A stretch of 64,000 bases of DNA from Anderseniella sp. Alg231-50 (GCF_900149695.1 NZ_LT703003.1:1-64000); one strand, 5' to 3'. Counted from the stretch's first letter, positions 54,691 through 63,009 are shown. Made by a program: numbers and translations. The notes: generated by a model not told the origin, from the sequence alone.

Positions 54691-54729
54691 CAATGACCTG
54701 CTGCAATTCCTTTTGGGAGGAAACTGAAA

Positions 54730-55713
54730 ATGAAAAGCATTATCAAGGTTCTGGCCTTTTCAACCGCACTGGCCGCAATGGCCTCTGCGGCACACGCTGA
54801 AAAACTGATCCTCAAGTTCGGCCATGTGGGCAAGCCGGGTTCGCTGTTTGCCGCCTCGGTTGACGAATTTGCCAAGCGTGCCAATGCAGCGCTCGGCGAC
54901 AAGGCTGAAGTCCAGGTATTCGGCTCTTCGCAGCTCGGCAAGGACAAGGAACTCCTGCAGAAGCTCAAGCTCGGCCAGATCACCTTCTCGCTGCCGTCAT
55001 CGGTGATGTCGTCGGTGTCGGACACGTTCGGCGTGTTTGAAATGCCCTACATCATCAAGGACCGCGATCACATGAAGCGGGTGCAGGCGTCCATGGGCGA
55101 CACCTTCCAGGCAGCGGCAAAGGCCAAGGGCTACCGCATCCTGAGCTACTATGAAAACGGCTTCCGCCACATCACCAACAACACCAAGCCGATCGACAAG
55201 CCCGGCGACCTGGCCGGCATCAAGCTGCGCACGCCTAAGGGCGCCTGGCGCGTCAAGATGTTCAAGCTGTACGGGGCAAACCCGACGCCGATGGCGTTTT
55301 CCGACGTGTTTACCGCGCTGAAGACCGGCGTGATCGACGGCCAGGAAAACCCTTACGCACAGATCTGGTCAGCCAAGTTCCAGGAAGTGCAGAAGTACCT
55401 GTCGATCACCGGGCACGTCTACACACCTGCCTATGTGCTGGTATCCGACACCCATTTCGGCAAGCTGCCGGAAGACGTTCAGAAAACCCTGATGGACGTG
55501 GCTGCCGATACGCAGGGGTTTGTGTATGACACCGCGGCCGGTCTGGAAACCGAACTGCTGGAAAACCTGAAAAAGGGCGGCATCACGGTGAACACGGCCG
55601 ACAAGGCAGCCTTCATCGAGGCGTCCAAGCCGATCTATGATGAGTTCTCGTCGTCGGTCGAGGGCGGCAAGGAACTGATCGAGAAGGTCCAGGCCGAAGC
55701 CTCCGGTTCCTAA
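54730..55713 (+). CDS. dctP: TRAP transporter substrate-binding protein (DctP type)
   Basis: A 327-residue periplasmic binding protein with a Sec signal peptide (residues 1-23, ending ASAAHA). Family features are LKFGHVGKPGSLFAASVDEF, VFGSSQLGKDKELLQKLKLG, GIKLRTPKGAW with the carboxylate-binding Arg, and GVIDGQENPYAQIW. The substrate is an organic acid, not further identifiable. GGGAGG precedes the ATG. A stem-loop and a strong terminator separate it from the permease genes. Confidence 0.92.
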   Translation: MKSIIKVLAFSTALAAMASAAHAEKLILKFGHVGKPGSLFAASVDEFAKRANAALGDKAEVQVFGSSQLGKDKELLQKLKLGQITFSLPSSVMSSVSDTFGVFEMPYIIKDRDHMKRVQASMGDTFQAAAKAKGYRILSYYENGFRHITNNTKPIDKPGDLAGIKLRTPKGAWRVKMFKLYGANPTPMAFSDVFTALKTGVIDGQENPYAQIWSAKFQEVQKYLSITGHVYTPAYVLVSDTHFGKLPEDVQKTLMDVAADTQGFVYDTAAGLETELLENLKKGGITVNTADKAAFIEASKPIYDEFSSSVEGGKELIEKVQAEASGS

Positions 55714-55726
55714 CACAGGAAATATT

Positions 55727-55751
55727 TCGGGGATGATTTACCCATCCCCGA
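55727..55751 (+). terminator. Stem-loop after dctP
   Basis: TCGGGGATG (55727-55735) pairs perfectly with CATCCCCGA (55743-55751). It lies 13 bases after the dctP stop and may protect the dctP message from 3' decay. Confidence 0.6.
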
Positions 55752-55761
55752 CCTCCCTGAT

Positions 55762-55794
55762 GAAGGCCGGTCTTTGTTTACCGGCCTTCATTTT
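55762..55794 (+). terminator. Rho-independent terminator between dctP and dctQ
   Basis: GAAGGCCGGT (55762-55771) pairs perfectly with ACCGGCCTTC (55780-55789), followed by ATTTT. In mid-operon it probably ends most transcripts after dctP, so binding protein is made in excess of permease. Confidence 0.8.
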
Positions 55795-55827
55795 CAGACC
55801 TTCTTACCGATGCCAGGGGCAACCAGC

Positions 55828-56319
55828 ATGACCGGCGTATTTGGCCGCGGGCTTGGCCGCACACTCGAATGGATCCTGATCACCCTGATGGTGACGCTGA
55901 CCACGCTGGTCATTGTCGCGGTGGTGTATCGCAAGCTCGGCAACTCGCTGTCCTGGTACGACGAGGTCGCCTCGGTCGTTTTATCCTGGATTACCTATTA
56001 CGGCGCGGCGCTGGCCGCACTCAGGCGCAAGCACATCGGCTTTGACTCGGTGCTGCTGGCCATCCCGATGCCAATGCGCATGTGGGCGGTGGCGTTCGGC
56101 GAGGTCATCGTCATCGGCTTCTTCATCCTGATGGCCTGGGCCGGGTTTACCGTGCTGAATGTCTTGCAGGGCGAGACGCTGGACAGCCTGACCTGGATAC
56201 CGGTGCAGCTGACACAGTCGGTGATCCCCATCGGCGCCATCCTGTTCATTTTATGCGAACTGCTCAGCCTGCCTGACTACTGGCGGCAGATCGCAGCCGG
56301 CCAGTCGAGCGAGCATTAG
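55828..56319 (+). CDS. dctQ: TRAP transporter small permease (DctQ type)
   Basis: A 163-residue membrane protein with four hydrophobic helices (ILITLMVTLTTLVIVAVVYR, VVLSWITYYGAALAALRRKH with the typical RRKHIGFD end). Partner of DctM. ATG 55828 follows AGGGGC; earlier in-frame ATG codons lie in or next to the terminator hairpin and are unlikely. Ends 2 bases before dctM. Confidence 0.9.
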   Translation: MTGVFGRGLGRTLEWILITLMVTLTTLVIVAVVYRKLGNSLSWYDEVASVVLSWITYYGAALAALRRKHIGFDSVLLAIPMPMRMWAVAFGEVIVIGFFILMAWAGFTVLNVLQGETLDSLTWIPVQLTQSVIPIGAILFILCELLSLPDYWRQIAAGQSSEH

Positions 56320-56321
56320 CC

Positions 56322-57605
56322 ATGGTTGTCCTGATCATCTTCCTCGTTCTCGTTGCGCTGATCTGCATCAACGTACCGATCGCCGTAGCGCTTGCCGTTG
56401 CCGGTGTCGTCGGCCTGCTGATGACCGAAGGCCCGGGTTCGCTCGTAACCGTGGCGCTCGACATGTATGACGGGTCGACGAAATTTTCGCTGATCGCCAT
56501 TCCGATGTTCGTATTGGCCGGCGCCATCATGAACGCGGCCGGCATCACCACCCGGCTGATCAATTTCATCACCGCGCTGATCGGCTTCGTGCGCGGCGGC
56601 CTGGCCATGGTCAATATCGGCGTGTCGCTGTTCTTTGCGGAAATTTCCGGCTCCGCCGTGGCAGACGTTGCCGCCATGGGCTCGATCATGATCCCGGAGA
56701 TGAAGAAACGCGGCTATCCAGCGCCGTTTGCCGCCGCCGTCACCTCGTCGTCGGCCTCGCTGGCGGTGATCATTCCGCCGTCGATCCCGATGATCCTGTA
56801 TGCTTCGTCGGCCAATACTTCCGTGGAGCAATTGTTCGTGGCCGGTTTCGTGCCCGGCTTCCTCGGCGGCTTCGGGCTGATGATGGTGGCCTATATCTTC
56901 GCCCGCAAATACAATTTTCCGGTGGAAAAGGCGTTCAACCTGAAGCGTCTGCGGGAGACCTTCGTTGAAGCGCTGCCGACCTTCCTGCTGCCGATCATCA
57001 TTCTGGGCGGTATTTTCGGCGGCTTCGTTACCGCGACGGAGGCAGCGGGCCTGGCCGTGCTGGTGTCCATCGGCATCGGCCTGTGGTACCGCGAGACCAA
57101 CCTGAAGGAACTTTACAAGGCGATGCTGGACGGTGGCATGCAGACCGCCGTCGTAATGGTGCTGGTGGCGGCCTCGGTGCTGGTCGGCGGCTTCCTGACC
57201 CGGGCCCAGGTGCCGCAGGAACTGGCCTCGCAGCTTCTGTCGATCACCGACAACCAGTACGTCATCCTGCTCATCCTCAACATCTTCTTCCTGATCATCG
57301 GCTTCTTCCTGCACTCGGCCGCCGCCATCATCCTGGTGGTGCCGATCGTGGTGCCTTTGATCGTGCAGGCCGGCATCGATCCGGTGCATTTCGGTCTGGT
57401 GGTCACGCTGAACCTGGCGATCGGCCAGCAGACACCGCCGGTGGCCTCGGTGCTGATCACCGCGTGTTCCATCGCCAAGGCCAATATCTGGGATGTGACG
57501 CGGGTCAATATCTGGTTCATCGCGGTTTTGATGACGGTGCTGTTGATGTGCACCTATATTCCGGCCATACCCATGTTCCTGGTGGAATACTTCTACCGGT
57601 CCTGA
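56322..57605 (+). CDS. dctM: TRAP transporter large permease (DctM type)
   Basis: A 427-residue membrane protein of the usual DctM length with about twelve helices. Family stretches: IPMFVLAGAIMNAAGITTRL, EISGSAVADVAAMGSIMIPE, SLAVIIPPSIPMILYA and QQTPPVASVLI. It forms the sodium-driven import channel with DctQ. Follows dctQ by 2 bases and precedes the crotonase gene by 20. Confidence 0.94.
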   Translation: MVVLIIFLVLVALICINVPIAVALAVAGVVGLLMTEGPGSLVTVALDMYDGSTKFSLIAIPMFVLAGAIMNAAGITTRLINFITALIGFVRGGLAMVNIGVSLFFAEISGSAVADVAAMGSIMIPEMKKRGYPAPFAAAVTSSSASLAVIIPPSIPMILYASSANTSVEQLFVAGFVPGFLGGFGLMMVAYIFARKYNFPVEKAFNLKRLRETFVEALPTFLLPIIILGGIFGGFVTATEAAGLAVLVSIGIGLWYRETNLKELYKAMLDGGMQTAVVMVLVAASVLVGGFLTRAQVPQELASQLLSITDNQYVILLILNIFFLIIGFFLHSAAAIILVVPIVVPLIVQAGIDPVHFGLVVTLNLAIGQQTPPVASVLITACSIAKANIWDVTRVNIWFIAVLMTVLLMCTYIPAIPMFLVEYFYRS

Positions 57606-57625
57606 GGCTTTGAAGGCGTGAATCG

Positions 57626-58408
57626 ATGACTGAACCGCAAGACCTGCTGTGGAGCGAAGACAACGGCGTCGGCGTGATCACGCTGAACCGTCCGAAGGCG
57701 CGCAATTCGCTGACCTTTGCCATGTACGAGGCCATCCGCGATATCTGCGAACGCGCTGCCGGTAATGAGAACCTGCGCGCCGTCATCATCACCGGATCGG
57801 GCGACAAGGCGTTTGCAGCCGGCACCGACATTTCAGCCTTCCGCGACTTCTCCAAGCCGCAGGATGCGCTCGACTATGAAGCGCGCATCGACAAGGTGCT
57901 GGCGGCACTTGAAGCGGTGCCGGTGCCGACAATCGCCGCCATTTCAGGGGCTTGTACCGGCGGCGGGGCGGCCATAGCCGCGTGCTGCGATCTGCGCATC
58001 GGTGCGCGCGACATGCGCTTCGGCTTTCCGATTGCCCGCACGCTCGGCAACTGCCTGTCCAACAACAACCTGGCGCGGCTGTCGTCCATGCTGGGCGCCC
58101 ACCGGGTCAAGGAAATCATCTTCACCTCGCGCCTGATCGAGGCGGAAGAAGCGCTCGCCCTCGGGCTGGTGTCGGAACTGCATGACGACAAGGCTGCGGT
58201 GTTAGCGCGCGCCCATGAACTGGCGGAAACCCTGAAAGGCCACGCACCGCTGACCATGCGCGCCACCAAGGAAGCGCTCAGACGCCTGCGCGTCGGACAT
58301 GACGGCGATGATCATGACCTGATCGTCGAATGCTATATGAGCGAGGATTTCCGCGAAGGCATGGAGGCCTTCCTGGCCAAGCGCAAACCGGACTGGAAGG
58401 GCAAGTGA
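57626..58408 (+). CDS. Crotonase (enoyl-CoA hydratase/isomerase) family protein lacking the first catalytic Glu
   Basis: A 260-residue crotonase-fold protein that should act on a CoA thioester. Oxyanion-hole segments are GDKAFAAGTDISAF and ISGACTGGGAAIAACCDLRIG. In classical hydratases two glutamates act as acid and base; the second is present here (VKEIIFTSRLI), but the first, expected in a QPE motif, is replaced (GFPIARTLGN). So it is probably an isomerase, lyase or another crotonase activity rather than a plain hydratase. The CoA-transferase start overlaps its stop as GTGA. Confidence 0.88.
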   Translation: MTEPQDLLWSEDNGVGVITLNRPKARNSLTFAMYEAIRDICERAAGNENLRAVIITGSGDKAFAAGTDISAFRDFSKPQDALDYEARIDKVLAALEAVPVPTIAAISGACTGGGAAIAACCDLRIGARDMRFGFPIARTLGNCLSNNNLARLSSMLGAHRVKEIIFTSRLIEAEEALALGLVSELHDDKAAVLARAHELAETLKGHAPLTMRATKEALRRLRVGHDGDDHDLIVECYMSEDFREGMEAFLAKRKPDWKGK

Positions 58409-59601
58409 GCAGCGTTCCGAACACGGGGCCCTTAAAGGGCATGAAAGTCATTGAGATGGCCCACATCATGGCCGGGCCCGTCACCGGCCTGATGCTGGCC
58501 GACATGGGCGCCGACGTGATCAAGGTGGAACGGCCCAACGGCGATGATACAAGGCGGTTCCTGCCGCCGGACATTGAAGGCGAATCCGCCGCCTTCATGA
58601 TGATGAACCGCAACAAGCGCGGCATAAAACTCGATCTCAAATCGGAAGCCGGAAAAGCCGCGCTGATCCGGCTGATTGAAGGGGCCGACTGCCTGATCGA
58701 GAATTACCGCCATGACACCATGGAAAGGCTCGGGCTCGGCTATGACGAGCTGAAAAGAATAAATCCCGGCCTGATCTATTGCGAAATCTCCGGCTTTGGC
58801 CGCACCGGGCCATATCGCGAGCGCGGCGGCTTTGACCTCATCGCGCAAGGCATGTCGGGCCTGATGTCGATCACCGGCGAGGCGCCGGGCCGCCCGCCGA
58901 TCAAGGTCGGCGCCCCGGTATCCGACATCACCGCCGGTATCCTGGGTGCCATGGGCTGTGCGGCAGCCTACGCCCACAAGCTGAAAACCGGTGAAGGACA
59001 GCGGGTTGATACATCGCTGTTCGAGGCCGGCATCACCCATACCTACTGGCAGTCGGCGATCTGTTTTGCCACCGGCACCGCGCCTGGGCCCATGGGATCG
59101 GCGCATCCGCTGAACGCGCCTTATGAAGCGTTCAGGACTGCTGACGGCTGGCTCAACCTGGGCGCGGCCAACCAGACCAACTGGGAGCGCATGCTGAAGG
59201 TGATCGATGCGGAACAGCTGGCTGAAAACCCGAGCTTTGCGACCAACCGCACCCGCATGGAGAACCGCGGCGAGCTGGCCGATGCGCTGGCGCCCTATTT
59301 CAAGCCGGAAACCACGCAGCACTGGCTCGAAGCACTGGAGGCGGCAGGCGTCCCGGCAGGTCCGGTGCTGTCCATCGACGAGATGCATGCCGACCCGCAG
59401 ACCATTGCCCGCGACATGGTACCGGAGGTCGAGCATCCGGTGGCCGGCACGGTCAAAACCATCGGCGCGCCGGTGAAATTCCACGGGACGCCTGCCGGCG
59501 TCAAGCGCCCTGCCCCGCTGCTGGGCCAGCACACCGAAGAAGTGCTGAAGGAGGCCGGATTTTCCGCAGACGAGATCCGCGCTGTCATCGACGGCGAGTA
59601 A
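58405..59601 (+). CDS. Type III CoA-transferase (CaiB/BaiF family)
   Basis: A 398-residue enzyme that moves CoA between carboxylic acids. It shows IEMAHIMAGPVTGLMLADMG at the N-terminus, VIKVERPNGDD, NKRGIKLDLKS, the catalytic aspartate in GGFDLIAQGMSG, and DTSLFEAGITH. It would activate the acid imported by the TRAP system to a CoA ester for the crotonase. GTG 58405 overlaps the crotonase stop; the longer upstream frame is in the crotonase gene. Last gene of the sgaA operon. Confidence 0.92.
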   Translation: MSSVPNTGPLKGMKVIEMAHIMAGPVTGLMLADMGADVIKVERPNGDDTRRFLPPDIEGESAAFMMMNRNKRGIKLDLKSEAGKAALIRLIEGADCLIENYRHDTMERLGLGYDELKRINPGLIYCEISGFGRTGPYRERGGFDLIAQGMSGLMSITGEAPGRPPIKVGAPVSDITAGILGAMGCAAAYAHKLKTGEGQRVDTSLFEAGITHTYWQSAICFATGTAPGPMGSAHPLNAPYEAFRTADGWLNLGAANQTNWERMLKVIDAEQLAENPSFATNRTRMENRGELADALAPYFKPETTQHWLEALEAAGVPAGPVLSIDEMHADPQTIARDMVPEVEHPVAGTVKTIGAPVKFHGTPAGVKRPAPLLGQHTEEVLKEAGFSADEIRAVIDGE

Positions 59602-59615
59602 AGCGGCAGGAAAAG

Positions 59616-59780
59616 TCACTTCCCAGCGGCGTAATCCGCATATGCCGCAATCACAAACAGCGCGATACAGATAGCGCCAAGTATCCATTGCGCCCGCCTG
59701 GACATCGCTTTGTCCATCCCGCACCAGTTCAGGAACTCCACGAAGAAGTAGAACACGGAAAGCAACTTTCCCCAGCCCAT
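59616..59780 (-). CDS. Small membrane protein
   Basis: A 54-residue protein with two hydrophobic segments, one near the start (LLSVFYFFVEFLNW) and one near the end (WILGAICIALFVIAAYADY), joined by a basic MSRRAQ loop. ATG 59780 has AGGAAGGAG upstream, a strong ribosome site, which supports a real gene. Convergent with the CoA-transferase gene, 14 bases away. No family recognised. Confidence 0.6.
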   Translation of the reverse strand: MGWGKLLSVFYFFVEFLNWCGMDKAMSRRAQWILGAICIALFVIAAYADYAAGK

Positions 59781-59980
59781 GTCCGCTCCTTCCTGATCAC
59801 CTGATTTATGAAACCGTGGCCACAAAGCCATGGCCTGCGGCCATTGTCGCCGTTTCCCGACAACAAGACATTAACGGCGCAGCGGCACTCAGGGGTCTTG
59901 ATTGCCTGAACAGCATTGGCACCAAAGCTTCCTGTCACTGGGCTAGTGCGCAGGCGTTTGATTGAAGCTATGCTGGCGTC

Positions 59981-61174
59981 ATGACAGACACTTTCACCGG
60001 CACCTTCACCCAGCAGGAACCGATCCCCGACGACGCAATCGAGCGCGCTGTCGAGATCATGCGGTCCGGCCGCCTGCACCGCTATAATACCGGGCCGGGC
60101 GAGACGTCGGAAACCGCGCTGCTGGAACAGGAATATGCCGCCTACATGGGCGTCGACTACTGCCTGGCCGTCACCTCCGGCGGCTATGCCCTGACCACAG
60201 CGCTGCGTGCCTTTGGCCTGCAACCGGGCGAAGCGGTATTGACCAACGGTTTTACCCTGGCACCGGTGCCGGGCTCCATAGCGGGCGCCGGCGGGCATCC
60301 GGTGCTGGTCGAGGTCACCGAGGACCTGGTCATCGACCTGGACGATTTGCGCAAGAAGATAAAGACCAGCAAGGCACGGGTTTTGATGCTGTCGCACATG
60401 CGCGGGCATATCGCCGACATGGACGCGCTGATGGCGACCTGCAACGAAGCTGGTGTCGCCGTCATCGAGGACTGTGCCCATACCATGGGGGCTGAGTGGG
60501 CCGGGGTGAAATCCGGGCTGCACGGCATTGCCGCTTGTTATTCCACCCAGACCTACAAGCACATGAACTCCGGCGAAGGTGGCTTTCTCGTCTCCGAGGA
60601 CGCGGAGCTGATGGCGCGGGCCACCATATTGTCGGGCTCGTACATGCTGTATGGCCGCCATCTCGCCTCGCCGCCGGAAGAGGTGTTCCTGAAAATCCGG
60701 CTTGAGACGCCCAACTGTTCCGGGCGCCTGGACAATCTGCGGGCCGCGATCCTGCGCCCGCAACTGAAACTGCTGGACGAAAACTGCCGGCGCTGGAACG
60801 AGCAGTATGACGCCATGGCCAGCGAGTTGTCCTACGTGCCCTATGTGCGCCTGCCGCACCGGCCCGACAAGGAACAGTTTGTCGCCAGCTCATTCCAGTT
60901 CAATGTGCCGACGTTCACGCCCGACCAGATCGACAAGCTCTTGAAGACGACACTGGCGCGCGGGGTCGAGCTGAAATGGTTCGGCGCCGATGAGCCGGTG
61001 GCGTTCACCTCGCGCCATGACAGCTGGACCTATGCGGGCAACCAGTCGCTGCCGAAGACGGATGAGGTACTGTCCACCCTGATCGACATGCGCCTGCCGC
61101 TGACCTTCTCGCTGGACGACTGCCACCTGATCGGCCGCATTATCCGCGAGTGCGTGCTGGCGGCGCGGAACTAA
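59981..61174 (+). CDS. DegT/DnrJ/EryC1/StrS family aminotransferase
   Basis: A 397-residue PLP enzyme of the sugar-aminotransferase type. Conserved parts are CLAVTSGGYALTTALRAFGL, TNGFTLAPVPGSIAGAGG, VIEDCAHTMGAEW and the PLP lysine in YSTQTYKHMNSGEGGFL. Family members usually aminate keto sugars, but there are no sugar genes here; it lies next to two Lin0512 genes, 28 bases upstream of the first, and may act on the product of this cluster. Substrate unknown. Confidence 0.88.
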   Translation: MTDTFTGTFTQQEPIPDDAIERAVEIMRSGRLHRYNTGPGETSETALLEQEYAAYMGVDYCLAVTSGGYALTTALRAFGLQPGEAVLTNGFTLAPVPGSIAGAGGHPVLVEVTEDLVIDLDDLRKKIKTSKARVLMLSHMRGHIADMDALMATCNEAGVAVIEDCAHTMGAEWAGVKSGLHGIAACYSTQTYKHMNSGEGGFLVSEDAELMARATILSGSYMLYGRHLASPPEEVFLKIRLETPNCSGRLDNLRAAILRPQLKLLDENCRRWNEQYDAMASELSYVPYVRLPHRPDKEQFVASSFQFNVPTFTPDQIDKLLKTTLARGVELKWFGADEPVAFTSRHDSWTYAGNQSLPKTDEVLSTLIDMRLPLTFSLDDCHLIGRIIRECVLAARN

Positions 61175-61187
61175 TTTTCAAAAAGAA

Positions 61188-61201
61188 AGGATCTAGATCC
61201 T
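61188..61201. promoter_or_regulatory. 14-bp palindrome overlapping a ribosome site
   Basis: AGGATCTAGATCCT is a perfect palindrome whose left part is the AAAGGA ribosome site of the Lin0512 gene starting at 61203. It could bind a regulator or form a small hairpin that limits translation. Confidence 0.4.
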
Positions 61202-61202
61202 C

Positions 61203-61559
61203 ATGACTCTCAAACGCGTTGCGATGGAATTCGGCATGGGCACCGACCTGCACGGCATGGACTATACCAAGGCGGCGGTGCGCGCCCTGAAGGACGCGCT
61301 GTGGCACAACTCGCTTTCCATGGCCGACGCCTTCGGCTTTCCGCGCGACGCCATGCAGGTGGAAGTGCTGATCGGCGTGGCGCAGCCCGACAAGGTGGAC
61401 AAGGCGCAAGTCGCGGCCGTGCTACCCTACGGCTCGGCCAAGGTCATTGTTGAACACGGCGGCCTCGACATCGAAAAGGACAAGGGCGACACCACGGTGA
61501 TGGCCAATGCGGCAGCGGTCGTCTATTTCGACATCGCAGAAGGAGCTTATACCAAATGA
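61203..61559 (+). CDS. Lin0512 family protein, first copy
   Basis: A 118-residue soluble protein of the Lin0512 family, function unknown. It has FGMGTDLHGMDYTKAAVRAL at the start, MQVEVLIGVAQPDKVDKAQV in the middle and a valine-rich end. It is a clear paralogue of the gene at 61819, with matching MGTxxDLxGxDYTKAA and QPDxVD motifs, so the pair arose by tandem duplication. The last five residues and the stop codon come from the repeat element inserted at 61549. Probably co-transcribed with the DegT gene. Confidence 0.85.
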   Translation: MTLKRVAMEFGMGTDLHGMDYTKAAVRALKDALWHNSLSMADAFGFPRDAMQVEVLIGVAQPDKVDKAQVAAVLPYGSAKVIVEHGGLDIEKDKGDTTVMANAAAVVYFDIAEGAYTK

Positions 61560-61813
61560 AGAGATTACTGATCCATTTGACCGATTTTTCGCGTTTGCTG
61601 GCTAGGCATGCTTCACACCTTGGTCTGACTGACCACAAGTGGAGCATAACGACGTCCGGCGGACGCGAAAAATCGGCCTTTGGTGGGCCAAATCCGTCCA
61701 TCTGGTGCGTTGCGGCGCTTGCCCGATACACCGGCATCGCGCTGCGCGCCGCGCCTGCCAGAGTGAACGGATTTGACTCCATCAAATGGGTCAGTAATCC
61801 CTTCGTTTGGTAT
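61549..61813. mobile_element. 265-bp MITE-like element, family 1 copy B
   Basis: Same family as 34737-35000. Terminal inverted repeats of about 32 bp (three mismatches) begin ATACCAAA and end CCATTTGA. Internal inverted pair CCGATTTTTCGCG (61581-61593) and CGCGAAAAATCGG (61664-61676) is perfect. A frame is open through the element (61556-61816), but the interior shows no conserved protein and the other copy does not keep it open. Inserted between two tandem Lin0512 genes. Confidence 0.9.
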
Positions 61814-61818
61814 TAGCC

Positions 61819-62184
61819 ATGGCTGAAAAACGTCTCATCCTGGAAATGGGCACTGGCAACGACCTGTACGGCGAAGACTACACCAAAGCCGCCATCCGCG
61901 CCGTGCAGGACTGCCTGCACCATTCCTCCCTGTCCCTGTACAAGTCACTGGACCTGGACCCGACAAAGATGGTCGTCAACGTCACCATCGGCGTGCAGAA
62001 GCCGGACCAGGTGGACACGGGCGCGGTGGCCAAGCAGTTGCCTTACGGCACGGTGACGGTTACAGCGGTCAAGGGCGGGCTGAATGTGCCGGACGAGGCG
62101 AACAATCAGTTGACTGTGGTGGCAGCGGCAGCTGTTGAAGCGCGGTATGATATTCCGGAGGGGCGGTATCGGTTGGTGGGGTGA
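61819..62184 (+). CDS. Lin0512 family protein, second copy
   Basis: A 121-residue paralogue of the upstream Lin0512 protein: LEMGTGNDLYGEDYTKAAIR, VVNVTIGVQKPDQVDTGAVA and a final VEARYDIPEGRYRL. Function unknown; the pair may form a heteromer. The ATG lies 6 bases after the repeat element and has no good ribosome site, which the insertion may have displaced, so expression may depend on element sequences or read-through. Convergent with the nat gene. Confidence 0.85.
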   Translation: MAEKRLILEMGTGNDLYGEDYTKAAIRAVQDCLHHSSLSLYKSLDLDPTKMVVNVTIGVQKPDQVDTGAVAKQLPYGTVTVTAVKGGLNVPDEANNQLTVVAAAAVEARYDIPEGRYRLVG

Positions 62185-62205
62185 AAACTAACGACTCACT
62201 TGCTG

Positions 62206-63009
62206 TTAGCCAAAAAGCTCTGCGTGACGATTGTTGATCTTTGACCAGATGGAAGCGATTTCGGGTACGTCGAGGTTGAAATCATCCTGCAGGCAATCAA
62301 GCAACGCCTTGCTTGAGGTGAGCACTTGTTCATTCATGCCCTGAGGCCCAATTGTTCTTTTGATGCAGCCGCGCAGAATTATGTGACGGTCGGAGTAGCG
62401 GCGTTGGGCCTTTAGCATGCGGCGGAATGATGAGGTCTCGTCAGTCTGCAGGGATTTGCTGATTTCGTCGAAATGGATGTCATCTACCGAGATCAGTTTG
62501 TAGTCAAACGACGTCGGCTCTCCGCCTGGAAGCTGTTCTGAAAACCGGAACCAGCCGTTGTCTTCATCCGTCACCGACAGGGTGTAGGGCGGCTGGTGGG
62601 AGGTTGCCTGGAACAGCGAGATGGGTTCGATCATGCTGCCGCCGAAACCTGTGTCTACCAGCAGCGGCTCTTCGCAATCCACGCGCAGGAACATGTGATC
62701 GGCGGGCGCTGTGCGGCTTTCGCCGTTGTCGCCGACATGGCCGGCCAATGTCTGGACTTCGAAGCCTACTTCCGTCAGGGCCCAGCGGAACAGGGCGTTG
62801 AGCTCGAAACACCAGCCGCCGCGGTGGTTGTCCACCACCTTGGTGTAGGCGCTTTCGACATCCGTCGGTACCGGGATGCCGAGTTGCTGGTCGAGGTTTT
62901 CGAACGGCACGGTCTGCAATTGCGCCTGCATGAGGGCGGTTAGGGTTGACCTGTCCGGGCGCGGGTCACCGGTGAAGCGGATGCGGTTGAGGTAGTGGTC
63001 GAGGTTCAT
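62206..63009 (-). CDS. nat: Arylamine N-acetyltransferase
   Basis: Acetylates arylamines and hydrazines from acetyl-CoA in the cytosol. The 267-residue protein has the catalytic triad Cys (RGGWCFELN), His (PADHMFLRVD) and Asp (LLVDTGFGG), with FENLDQQLGIPV earlier. ATG 63009 (MNLDHYLNRI) is the family start; the upstream extension is not conserved. A single gene, convergent with Lin0512. Confidence 0.94.
   Translation of the reverse strand: MNLDHYLNRIRFTGDPRPDRSTLTALMQAQLQTVPFENLDQQLGIPVPTDVESAYTKVVDNHRGGWCFELNALFRWALTEVGFEVQTLAGHVGDNGESRTAPADHMFLRVDCEEPLLVDTGFGGSMIEPISLFQATSHQPPYTLSVTDEDNGWFRFSEQLPGGEPTSFDYKLISVDDIHFDEISKSLQTDETSSFRRMLKAQRRYSDRHIILRGCIKRTIGPQGMNEQVLTSSKALLDCLQDDFNLDVPEIASIWSKINNRHAELFG

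Noticed and set aside
61556-61816. 86-codon frame inside MITE copy B
   Set aside because: It consists almost wholly of element sequence and is interrupted in the other copy, so it is not a conserved protein.
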